Position numbers and translations under genes: made by a program. The notes beneath the pieces are model-generated. The model made no database searches and was not told the DNA's origin. It saw nothing but the letters and a program-made list of their open reading frames with translations. From positions 221,734,496 to 221,798,495 of the forward strand of contig CM035407.1 in NCBI GenBank assembly GCA_020310875.1: a stretch of DNA of 64,000 nt, given 5' to 3'. This document shows, piece by piece, positions 55,392-64,000 of the stretch. The stretch is from Ceratopteris richardii (taxonomy: Eukaryota > Streptophyta > Polypodiopsida > Polypodiales > Pteridaceae). The number at the start of each line of letters is the position of its first letter. Position 1 is the first letter of the stretch.

Positions 55392-56059
55392 TGTTGGAAG
55401 CAACCAAGGATGTCAGAGCATGACAAGACAGGGGAGCCAATGCAAAGAGTCAGAGCAGAGGGATACCCAAGCAAGACCAAGTAGGCAGAGTAGTCAAAGA
55501 AGATCTGACAAATAGGGCTATCCAGATTTTCATAAAATAAATCCTTTTCAAGAGTGATTTTCATCACTACATGAACCTTGTCAATACCATTTTTGGTAGA
55601 TTACACTCCATTTTTATCAAGCTAAGGAGTCCCCAAGATTGAGGAGTATTAGAAGTATCTATGTACCAATTTTCATAATTTTTAGATTCCATTTGAGCCC
55701 TCAAATAAGCCCTGGAACCTAATTTTTAACTAGGCCAGACACTAGGTCTGGACAGGACCAAAGCTAGTCAAAAACTATAAAAAGAGCTAGAGAGCTCATT
55801 TTTGAGGTTAGCTTGTGAGAGTTTTGAGCTATTGTAAGAGCTTTCTTGAGTAATACAAAGCACTCCATTGTTCCTCTCTTTGTTCCTACCTTGTGTGCAC
55901 GTGTGTGTGTGTATGTGTATGCATGCTTGTGTGCTTCTCACTCACGCATGTGTGCCTTCACTTGCTCATAGTCATCATACTAGTCCTCACATCTCCACGG
56001 ATTGAAATTTATGAGATGGATCTCCTCACGTTGGTAATTTCCATTGTGTTAGAGTGACA
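55392..56059 (+). repeat. element C 3' LTR
   Basis: 668 bp, TGTTGGAAGCAACC to GTTAGAGTGACA, with TATAAAAAG at 55776-55784. The first 300 bp differ from the 5' LTR at dozens of positions. Confidence 0.92.
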
Positions 56060-56508
56060 TGGTTCAAGGTTCTTTTAACTAAAGCACCAATATTGCAAGC
56101 ACCACAATGGGATCATCCCTTTCATGTCTTTCCAGATCCCTCTGATGTGGCCATTGGGAGTGTTTTAATGCAAAAAGCAGGCCATTCTTGGTTTAGTTCA
56201 GTGTATTATGTAAGTTGTTGATTAAATAATGTGGAAACAAATTATTTGGTCATTGAATGGGAATGTTTAGCCTTGATTTATTTTATTAAAATTTTTGGCA
56301 TTATTTATTGGGTTTGCAATTTACATTCCATGTGTATCATTCGACCTTACTCTATTCGATAAAACAATAGAATTTGGTGAGATGGCTTGCATGATGGGTA
56401 CTTTTATTACAAGAATTCGAATTTGATATGGTTCATCACCTAGGGTCCTCTCACATTGTGGCATATTTTCTATCCTCCTTAGATAATGGTGAGCCTCATG
56501 AGTGTTAC
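56060..56508 (+). pseudogene. element E: RNase H region (right half after element C)
   Basis: Resumes the interrupted element: VLLTKAPILQAPQWDHPFHV, PDPSDVAIGSVLMQKAG, then frameshifted TNYLVIEWECLALIYFI and LLLQEFEFDMVHHLG. Typical Ty3 RNase H order. Many stops. Confidence 0.75.
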
Positions 56509-56787
56509 TGTTAGTGTCCATGTGAAAGGCCAAATGGCCACTAGACACTTCTTTGTATATGTTCTTTACTAAAACATATAGTGGCCTGGTCAGTTACAAA
56601 CTGTAAGTTCGATCGCATTTGTAAGACCTAAGAAGTCTGTCTTCGTGCTCCCTGTGTACTGTGTTTTTCTGCATATTCTGCACTCTCTGTGCGGAGTACT
56701 CTGTGCGGCCTTAGGAGCTGGGTTTTCTACTCCGAGGATATCGTGGAGGAGATCGTGAGAAGGAGAGTATAGTGTAGTGCATCGCCA
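56509..56787. mobile_element. possible solo LTR or short insertion in element E
   Basis: About 279 bp interrupt the coding remnant between RNase H and integrase. It starts TGTTAGTGTCCATG and ends near CATCGCCA, like an LTR, with CTCTGTGCGG repeated twice. A convincing target duplication is not visible (GTTAC versus TTGAC), so this is tentative. Confidence 0.35.
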
Positions 56788-57960
56788 TTGACATACTTCA
56801 ATGAGGGTATTGATGAATCTTTCCCTGACATGGAATTTTTCTTGGTGCCTAATACTGATAAATTTGAATTAGGAATTCATACTTGATATGATGTGATGAT
56901 GTCGTTTTTTGGCCACTTGTGTCCCTTTGGTGCATTTAAGATTGCCTGCTCAAAATGAAGCTTGTACTCCGTAGCCACCAATTTTCTGTTATTTTAGATC
57001 AATTGTATTATAAGGATAACAAGAGTGTTTGGCTTCAACATGTTCATCCTCATGAAGTTTCAACTCTGATTCTTGAAACCCATGCAAGTCAGGTTGGCGG
57101 ACATTTTGGCATTTATCTCATAGTGTAGAAGATCCTTTCTAGTGGTCTATGGTGGCCTACACTCCATCAACATGTCCCAAATTATTTTTGCATGAGCGAC
57201 CCATGTCAAAGGACTAGTGAATTTCATGCAGTGCATCATTTTCCTTTGCAGCTGGTGCTCCCTCTAGAGACTTTCTAGAAAGCGAGATTAGATTTCATTG
57301 GTCCTATTCTCCCATGTACGGCTCAATGTGATAACTCTTTTTTTACATTTGTATTGATTATTGCACTCCATGGGTGGAAGCTTGGGTTCTATGACACGCC
57401 ATTGCTGGCAGTGTGGCTACTATTTTATTACATGAATTATTCCCTAGCTTTGGGCTTCCCTTGGAATTAGTCTCGAGTAGGGGTGATCATTTTTTGAATA
57501 ACCTTATTAAATCAATTTAAGATTATTACCGCATCAAGCATAAATTCAATATGCCTTACTATCTTCATGGCAACAAATTACCAAAAAGTAATAACAAAGT
57601 CTTAGTAATCATGTTACAAACAATTTTGTTGGAATATCTAGAGAAATGGAACCACTATTTGCCTACGGTTCTATGGGCCTAATGGACTTCTTATAAGGTT
57701 TCTACTAGGTTTACCCTATTTAAGTTGGTATGTGGATTGGAAGCCATTGCTCCAATGAAACTTTTGGTTCCCGGTCTATGTGTTGTAGTTGGTGTATGGT
57801 CCTTTTCTTCCATTCAAAGATCAGCAAAAAGTGGGTACATTTAAACTATGTGGGATGGGTCCCTTTTGTATTCATTTTGAGGTGGGCCCGGCCATGTTTT
57901 TGAAGCACCTTAGTTAATGGGTCCAAGCTTTGATCTTACTAGATTTCATCTCCATTCGGG
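56788..57960 (+). pseudogene. element E: integrase
   Basis: Remains of ILETHASQVGGHFGI (HH), GLWWPTLHQHVPNYF, CQRTSEFHA (CC region), then RLDFIGPILP and LSSRGDHFLNNLI-like sequence near 57470-57520, followed by YHPHGNK-like. It fades near 57960; no chromodomain recognised. Ends in AT-rich DNA. Confidence 0.7.
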
Positions 57961-58579
57961 ACCAATGTCCTATTTGTGCATATTTTTATAAAAAACAAAA
58001 AAAATATTATAAATATATATAAAAATATGATGCAATTGAATGAATTTGATTACATGCAATTCATGCGTAAAGTCATGCAACAGGGGTGGGGGCTCGAGAG
58101 ATCATCCTTCACATATTCGCACATGCATGATGTCAAGAAGGAAAACCTCCTACAATCCGAGGTAAGCTATTGATTGCCAATAATACAACAAACGAAACAA
58201 AGTGGTCTTAGTTGAACTTCACTTATTCTTGAGAGTGGGCTTCTTTGTTCACTCACATTCTATATAGTGTCAGCACTGATCAGGTAACCTCCATTGCAAA
58301 AAAAAATATATTACCATGATGGTAAAAGTAGTGCCTAAACCAATTCAGTTTACAAATATGCATCATCTTCAAATCCCTAACCCACCACCACAAACAAATC
58401 TTGGCTGGTTTCTTGGGAGGAGACTTCTCACTTGCACCATGATGGATTGCCAATAGATTCTTGTGCATCCTATGGATCTATCCTTCTTGTTACAAATGAA
58501 CGAGCAAATGGAGAAGGAAGGGGAGAATCTGTTAGCCTTTGAACTCATCATTAAGGAAGAAACAACTGAAATAACAAAA
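57961..58579. other. AT-rich intergenic stretch, nothing recognised
   Basis: Contains an A/T-rich tract (57980-58030) and mixed sequence. No protein motif, repeat or RNA gene recognised. Separates element E from the CACTA remnant. Confidence 0.5.
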
Positions 58580-58587
58580 CAGTACTC

Positions 58588-58627
58588 CGTCGTATAAGCG
58601 ACCCTAAGAAATGTCGCTTATACGACG
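58588..58627. repeat. perfect 15-bp inverted repeat with 10-base loop
   Basis: CGTCGTATAAGCGAC (58588-58602) and GTCGCTTATACGACG (58613-58627) are exact reverse complements. A third, degenerate copy (ATCGCTTACACGACG) follows at about 58638-58652. A second imperfect inverted repeat, CGTTGGAAGCTCT with AGAGCTCTCCAACG, lies at about 58677-58735. These fit subterminal motifs of a CACTA end. Confidence 0.85.
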
Positions 58628-58849
58628 ACGAATAGCATCGCTTACACGACGATCTGTTGACGGACAAAAATTAAAACGTTGGAAGCTCTGCAATTGGCAT
58701 TTTCACGCATCCGATCGAAGAGCTCTCCAACGTTCGCAATTGCGCTGCGCTTACGAGCTGAAGCAAGTATATGCAGAATTGTTGTTTTGCTTAAGCTCTA
58801 TGTTATTGTCTCCCTCTGTCTTTGTTTCTCTCTTTCTACATCTTTCTCT

Positions 58850-58924
58850 CTTTGAATTCTCTCTCTCTCTAGATCTCTCTCTCTCTAGATCTCTCTCTCT
58901 CTAGATCTCGCGCTCTCTCTCTCT

Positions 58925-58959
<35 letters not shown>

Positions 58960-58970
58960 CTCTCTCTTTA
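58850..58970. repeat. CT microsatellite with interspersed CTAGAT
   Basis: Long runs of CT broken by TAGAT units, just upstream of a candidate exon. CT-rich tracts are common in plant 5' untranslated regions. Confidence 0.92.
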
Positions 58971-58976
58971 TTGCAG

Positions 58977-59019
58977 GTTATTCAAGAAGCTAACCAAGCA
59001 AAAACTATGGCTAACAATT
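58977..59019 (+). other. candidate short exon with ATG
   Basis: Flanked by TTATTGCAG on the left and a strong donor GTAAGTAC on the right; contains ATGGCTAACAAT. It may be the first coding exon of a gene in the CACTA element, but no downstream exon on + could be linked, because microsatellites follow. Confidence 0.3.
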
Positions 59020-59099
59020 GTAAGTACAATTTCTATTATTTGTAGATCATTTGAATTGTGTTATTTTCATTACATACCATACTCACACTTATTGATATG

Positions 59100-59525
59100 C
59101 ACTCATACACTTATACATGATGAAGATGCACACACACATGCATATACCTACATATACACATATACATGCACATACACACACATACACATAGAGTTATACA
59201 TATACACACACATACACAAGAACATGCACATATTGATACATACATATACACTTATACATGCACATGCATATACATACATATACGCACACATACACATGCA
59301 CATACATACATATACACATATACATGCACATACACACACATACACATAGAGTTATACATATACATGCATATACATATACACACACATACACATGCACATG
59401 CACATACTCATACACACATATACACTTATACATGCACATGCACATACATACATATACACACACATACACATGCACATACATACATATACACACACATACA
59501 TATACACTTAGGTACACACATATGA
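59100..59525. repeat. ACAT/ACAC compound microsatellite
   Basis: Alternating CACATA, CATATA and CATGCA units, with a longer repeated block (ACACATAGAGTTATACATAT appears twice, about 160 bp apart). Chance ORFs on both strands here are not genes. Confidence 0.92.
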
Positions 59526-59660
59526 ATGAATTATATAATTAAAGTATTAAAACACATGCTTAATATAAACAATAATAACAATCAATAGAACAAAACTCCT
59601 CATTACTTAATACCATACACATAATTCAAAACATAACTGAAATGAAAAATATATAGATAA

Positions 59661-59664
<4 letters not shown>

Positions 59665-59738
<74 letters not shown>
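59665..59738. repeat. AT dinucleotide microsatellite
   Basis: About 37 consecutive AT units. Likely polymorphic in length and prone to assembly error. Confidence 0.95.
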
Positions 59739-59740
<2 letters not shown>

Positions 59741-59781
59741 ATGTAAATACATATAATCCAATGTCATAATCAACTAAAATC

Positions 59782-60484
59782 CTAATCATCATCATCATGA
59801 TCATCATCATCATCAGCAATATCATGATCATCCTGATCTTCCTCATCCTCATCGTCATGATCACCCTATGACGATCGAGATCGTCCCTCCTGTGTTTGTC
59901 TCTCCACCTCATCCATATTTGTCTCCCCATAATACTCCTGTATTACATATAACAAACATAAATCAATAAAATAATTAAAACATTCATAACAACAAAATAA
60001 TTATATAAAATTTAAAAATACTCACAAAGGCATCAGGATGATCTTGTATATACTCGCCCAAACGCGGATATCCAAAATGTGTAGCATACTCGATCTCGTG
60101 TTTCGTAGGATATCAGCCATAATCCTTTCGCTGCAATGAAACAAATAAAAAACATTAGTTGCTTGCATTTTAACTAAAATAAAAAATATACTCACAATAA
60201 CACATATACTTACAAACATAGCTACAAAACCATTATGGCCCATTTGGCCTAAGTGCGATGTGTGGCCCGACTCCACTCTTTTCTTTGCAGCAACCTATTT
60301 ATTCAAGAAAAAAAATACATAAATTAAATGTAAAAAATTACTAAAATATCTAAAAATTATAAATATAAACTATTAATTTGTGTACCTTCTGCTGAGGAAA
60401 TGACTCCTGAAGACGTAGCTGTCTACGAAAAAACTACCAAGACTCAGGTGGTATGTTAGCTCGCCTCTTATTTTTTTCGACCAT
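59782..60484 (-). pseudogene. four-exon accessory gene of the CACTA element, broken
   Basis: Exons on the - strand: 60386-60484 (starts MVEKNKRRANIPPESW), 60214-60294, 60026-60130 and 59782-59937. All have GT-AG borders, all introns are phase 0, and the total is 441 nt. The last exon ends in an Asp-rich tail encoded by GAT repeats. Three in-frame stops (TAG in exon 1, TGA in exon 3, TAG in exon 4) disable it. The middle reads HTSHLGQMGHNGFVAMF and HEIEYATHFGYPRLGEYIQD. It may be the second CACTA protein (Transposase_24 or TnpA-like) by position, but the match is weak. It is divergent to the transposase remnant. Confidence 0.55.
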
Positions 60485-60691
60485 ACAATATCTCCTGTTA
60501 ATTTAATCTCAAACAGAAAAAAAAGTCAGAATACATACACATATATACACACACATACACATACCCACATACACATCGTCTTGGATCACTTATAAGGTAA
60601 TTATGATACTTTTATATTTGATATGTATGAATATTGGATATCTTTTATTTTTTAATTAACTTCTTTACAATTGTTTTTATGATTTGTATAG

Positions 60692-62234
60692 GTGGATTAC
60701 ATCCAAAGAGATCGATTAAAATTCGATCCCACAAAAAAAACGTGAATGCAAAGAGCTACTATGTTTGATGGAAAAAGAAGTTCCTACTTCATTTTTTGAT
60801 ATTCAAGTTCATTTACTAGTCCATCTTGTAGATGAGATAGAGATTGCTAGTGTTGTCAACAATCGATGGATGTTTTGGGTCGAGCGATTTATGGGAATAC
60901 TAAAAGGTTACGTGCGACAAAGAGCAAAATCAGAAGGATCCATGGCAAAGGGTTGAAAGAGTTCATGAAGAAGCTCCACGTGCATGGACCAACGAGTCTT
61001 CTTCAAAAATAATAGATGAGGTATTATCAGGTAAGGGGGTTCCATTCTTATTTACATTTCAAGAAAAAAATGATGTTTCTACTTTTGTAGCATATAATAG
61101 CGAATGCATGCAAGCATTCCTTAGCGAGTACGAGGAACTTCAAAGTCTCCAAAGTAAAAGGCGAAAAAACAAAAGATCTAGACGTAATCTCGATAATAAT
61201 GAGATTACAGATATACCTTCTTTCACGGATTGGCTATATAGTCGTTTGCAACACGCCAACGCAAATAATGAAGAAATCTCAGATGAGCAAAGAGAGTTAA
61301 TGATAGGTTGTGAACAAAAGGTAATTTTATTAAAATATATATTTTATTTTTTTCATATATGTATGTTAGTTTCTATTTACTAATTGAATTTATTTTGCAG
61401 GCTCAAATATTCACTAATATGTGGGCTTTTGGACAGCATATTAGAATCAAAGCCATTGATTCTTTACGTAAAACAGAGGATTCTAGTATTGTTGCTTGTT
61501 TCAAGCAACTATCACGTGCTAGCTCAAACGACACGAACCTTATAGATAGCGAACTTGGTTACGTATGAACTATTGTTGGTATCTACGAAATTTCATTTCG
61601 TACATTCAAACAGGTAGAAAAAAGTTTATATATTTTTTTTAGAGTTAGTTATTTTTTTAAGCACCTAATAATGGGACGTTTTTGTTGTTATATATTTTGA
61701 TAGGTCATTTTGAAGGTTGACTGGTATCGAGCGGAGTATAAAGGTAGTAATTCTACAATAAGAAAGGAATTATCTAGGTTTTGGGCAATTGATTCTTTCA
61801 AGGTAATGTGATCTACTAAAGAACCATATATTCTTCCTAGGCATATTGAACAAGCATTTTTTTATAAAAACCCAGATGCTCATCCTTGGTGGCAAGTCAT
61901 TCATGTGCAACCTAGAGGTAGGTCATTGTTTGAACAGTTTATTGCTAGAGAGATTGAAGAAAGTCCTCTTGATGATTTAGCATCAAATACTGATACATCA
62001 ACATCTGGAATAGAAATTAGACTCATTATACGTGATAATGATACTAATCTTTTTGATGAAGAGGATAATTCTCTACATGCTGATTCTACTGCTGAGGAAG
62101 AGGAATTACCAGAAATAGATATTAATCCACCAATAGATGATGTGATTCATGAGAACATAGATTTAACAATAGAAGAAATAAATGAAATCAATAACATTAG
62201 GGCGAAAAACGGCCGAAAAGGGGCTGTTTGCTAA
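60692..62234 (+). pseudogene. CACTA transposase, C-terminal part (DUF4218- and DUF4216-like)
   Basis: The first exon begins after TTTGTATAG at 60691. CKELLCLMEKEVPTSFFDIQ, VHLLVHLVDEI, RWMFWVERFMGILKGYV and RQRAKSEGSMAKG form the DUF4218 signature. After a decayed linker (FTDWLYSRL near 61230) comes a stretch SLRKTEDSSIVACFKQLSRA ending IYEISFRTFKQ. An intron is likely at about 61614-61704, and VILKVDWYRAEYKGSNSTIR with EQAFFYKNPDAHPWWQVIHV is DUF4216-like. The tail to 62234 is acidic. Such proteins cut and move CACTA elements; this one lacks its catalytic N-terminal half and has several stops. Confidence 0.78.
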
Positions 62235-62570
62235 TGAGAGATTAAGGAAATTGACAAATAGCGTCTTTCCACATGTACAAGAATATAACATTGCTGTCTC
62301 TTTTAACCGTATGGAGAATTTCTTTTTTTAATACAATTTTCTTTCAAAGCGCCGCTAAAGTGATGAAGAGTCTCGTATTCAGTGTACAATTTTTCGGTTT
62401 GATGCAAAAAAAGATACTTTTGCACACTACACAAAGCATATTCTCGAATTTCCAAGAAGGAATTGATTTTTGAAGATACGAAATATTTTTGGGTTCACAA
62501 AATGTCATGATCATTCAACGACAGGGTTAACATCAAATCAAAAGTTTCCACGTGTACAAAGCCTTTTTTT
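62235..62570. other. region between the transposase remnant and the last gene
   Basis: No coding similarity recognised. It contains a G-box core CACGTG (62549-62554), likely part of the downstream gene's promoter. No CACTA right terminus found. Confidence 0.45.
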
Positions 62571-62580
62571 CTATAAATAC
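62549..62580 (+). promoter_or_regulatory. G-box and TATA box of the last gene
   Basis: CACGTG at 62549-62554 and CTATAAATAC at 62571-62580, about 60 bp before the ATG. The spacing fits a transcription start near 62605-62615 and a short 5' untranslated region. The G-box suggests light, stress or ABA-type regulation, by general plant knowledge only. Confidence 0.6.
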
Positions 62581-62639
62581 TGCCAAAATTTGTGAACGTC
62601 GGTTTCTCGCTTTGAACATTCTTCTTCTCCTAAGTTCAA

Positions 62640-63882
62640 ATGGCTTCTTCTTCTCGTCGTCCTTCCAATCGCGTAACTTCATGTGAGGTTTACAACAGAA
62701 GAGAGGATTCTTTGTGGAAACCTCTTTCCGTGAAAGTAAATGACTGGGTTACTATGCTTCCTAGCTGTAGAGGTGCCCATAAAGTCAAGCGTGCCAAAAG
62801 AGACAACACAAGAAACCATTGGAAGGGACGTATTCTCAGTTTCAAATTGAAGAGATGCGGTTGGTTTGCACGAGTACAGCATGTGTACACCGCTAAGGAT
62901 CTTGTTCTAGAAAATCATCTGCAATTCCCTTCGTACTGTAAGTGAAGTTTGACAATGCTCTTCTATCATTCCAGTTGATTTTGTATAATGAAACATATGT
63001 TTTTGTACTGCAGATATCTTTCCTTCCAATATTGTGGAATGGCAACCTGTTGAATGTTTAACAGGAACATTCAGAGTTCTTCATAAGGAATATGCAGAAC
63101 TCATGTATGCAGAGAAATCTGTTCAATTCTTCAATAGCATAGAGTTATTTGTCCATTATGCAGATTATCAAGTGCCATCAGGGAGGAGTTCTTATGGAAT
63201 TCTTGTACACGTACCTAGTCCTTGCATCTCTTCATTAGATTGGGATGCTCCTGATCATTCAATAGTTTCAAGTTTTCTCTGCAAAATTAAATTTGACATC
63301 CAAAAGGCAATGTCAGCAGGCCGAATTTCGAGAAGGATAAAGATTCAATGGTTTTTGCATATTCATGTCTTTGTAGCATGCTTTAAAAACATGTTATTAC
63401 AGAAAACAAAAACAATGTGGTTGAATAGGAGAGTCCCTATTTCAGAGATTGATGATGTTTTAGGTAGGGAATGGGATAGCAAAGAAGTTCAAAAGCTAGG
63501 TGACATTATTTTATGTAAAGTTAGTCCCAATTCTCTTTCAATCTCATATCAGATATGTCGACAATCTCTGGTTCTAGGATATGACTATAGAAGGTGGAAA
63601 AAAAAGCTTGGACTTTGGATAGCCTTGGACTCAGAGGAGAGCTGTCCAGAATTTGAGTTAGAAGTATTGATTCATCCAGATTTTCAATCAAGGAAAATAA
63701 TTGTCACTGCAAATTGGAATCTCAGAAATGTAAGGGAGCTTCTAGAATACCTTGATGAGGTATCATCTCAGTGTAGATTCTCAATTGATGATGCAATAGT
63801 TAACATTAGATCAGAGAAATCATTATCTTGCATAAGTTGCCTGCCACCAAGGGTGATTAAGTTCCAACCTTTAAGATTGTAA
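62640..63882 (+). CDS. two-exon gene, protein with possible BAH-like N-terminal domain
   Basis: Exon 1 is 62640-62937, intron 62938-63013 (GTAAGT...TGCAG, 76 bp), exon 2 63014-63882; the splice restores one frame of 388 residues. The ATG follows a TATA box at a normal distance. Residues about 29-140 resemble a bromo-adjacent homology domain: SVKVNDWVTML, NHWKGRILSFKLKR, GWFARVQHVYTAKDLVLE and VEWQPVECLTGTFRV. BAH domains bind nucleosomes or histone tails. The rest (FVHYADYQVPSGRSS, IKIQWFLHIHVFV, LGYDYRRWKKKLGLW, then a KIIVTANWNLRNVRELLEYL end) is not recognised. No stop interrupts it, unlike everything else in the window, so it may be expressed. It could instead be a fragment carried by a transposon. 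Confidence 0.6.
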
Positions 63883-64000
63883 CAAGTTAACCCTGACATT
63901 CTTACATAATGTATCTTCATCTAATAGAAGCTTCTATTGATACTTCCATTGAATTTTCTTGGCAGGATGGTTACAAACAATGTGTGTTAAATTATTAATT
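63883..64000. other. 3' flank of the last gene
   Basis: Short AT-rich flank. A TTTTCTTGGCAG at about 63953-63964 could be an acceptor for a further exon or alternative 3' end; nothing more can be said at the window edge. Confidence 0.3.

Larger units (their letters stand above)
34127..56059 (+). mobile_element. element C: Ty3/gypsy of the A family, 21.9 kb with an internal insertion
   Basis: The order matches element A: 5' LTR, PBS, palindromic leader, ORF1 (gag, PR1, RT, RH, IN, PR2, WVPK tail), spacer with splice acceptor, ORF2, PPT, 3' LTR. The LTRs differ by clearly more than 10 percent by eye, so C is older than A. Its integrase is interrupted by 42855-48945 and it has lost about 1.3 kb between protease and RT. 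Stops are frequent, mostly TAG. Confidence 0.92.
58580..62234 (+). mobile_element. decayed CACTA (En/Spm) transposon remnant
   Basis: The element is identified by transposase C-terminal domains at 60692-62234. The left end is placed tentatively at CAGTACTCCGTCGTATAAGC (58580), because a CACTA-like start followed by hairpin-forming subterminal repeats is typical. The N-terminal transposase core (Transposase_21) is absent. No matching right terminal repeat is seen before the window end, so the right limit is unknown. Confidence 0.6.

Noticed and set aside
59148..59542. Several ORFs on both strands rich in His, Thr, Tyr, Cys and Val
   Set aside because: They are translations of the ACAT/ACAC microsatellite in all frames, not genes.
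59607..59930. Minus-strand ORF with Tyr-Ile repeats and Met/Arg-rich start
   Set aside because: It reads through the AT microsatellite in the wrong frame of the four-exon pseudogene; the splice-supported frame is different.
1..64000. tRNA and rRNA genes
   Set aside because: The only tRNA-like sequences seen are primer-binding-site complements of 12-18 bases; no cloverleaf candidate noticed by eye.

Overview
The window looks like nuclear DNA of a land plant with a large, transposon-rich genome. It holds nested LTR retrotransposons, a CACTA (En/Spm) DNA transposon remnant, a tRNA-Asp primer-binding site, spliceosomal introns with GT-AG ends and long microsatellites. There is no operon-like gene density. 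I cannot name the species. About 57 kb of the 64 kb is layered retrotransposon sequence. Only the right-hand 1.4 kb looks like a possible host gene.

Layout. (1) Positions 447-546 and 17462-27622 are pieces of one resident Ty3/gypsy element on the + strand (element B). It is split by element A (547-17461, - strand, TSD CCATG) and, inside its 3' LTR, by the Ty1/copia element F (21994-27149, - strand, TSD ATAAT). (2) Positions 27624-32570 are a broken Ty1/copia element on the - strand (D1, plus a partial head-to-tail copy D2). (3) Positions 32571-34126 and 56060-57960 are the two halves of an old Ty3 element E (+). E is split by element C (34127-56059, + strand, 21.9 kb, imperfect TSD TGGCT/TGGTT). 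C's integrase is itself interrupted by about 6.1 kb of unclassified DNA (42855-48945). (4) Positions 58580-62234 are a decayed CACTA element with transposase C-terminal domains (DUF4218- and DUF4216-like) on + and a four-exon accessory pseudogene on -. (5) Positions 62640-63882 are a two-exon gene with a TATA box and a possible BAH-like N-terminal half.

Elements A, B and C belong to one unusual Ty3 family. In A the order on the - strand is: LTR, tRNA-Asp PBS, a leader full of palindromic about 20-bp repeats, then ORF1 (15096 to 5660, about 3,145 codons). ORF1 encodes a long gag with several zinc knuckles, protease, RT, RNase H, integrase, a second retropepsin-like domain after integrase, and a tail with repeated W-V-P-K motifs. 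A short spacer with a candidate 3' splice site follows, then ORF2 (5448 to 1221, about 1,400 codons; novel N-terminal domain, proline-rich middle, coiled coils, conserved C-terminal domain), the PPT and the LTR. The post-integrase protease domain appears in all three copies. ORF2, its candidate splice acceptor and the palindromic leader appear in A and C. This shared architecture is the best candidate for an undescribed system here.

Every autonomous-looking element is now disabled. A's ORF1 has eight in-frame stops, all TAG or TGA, and one frameshift. A's ORF2 has two frameshifts and one TAA. F has two frameshifts and one TAG despite LTRs that differ at one site. Family assignments rest on motif reading only; no database search was possible.
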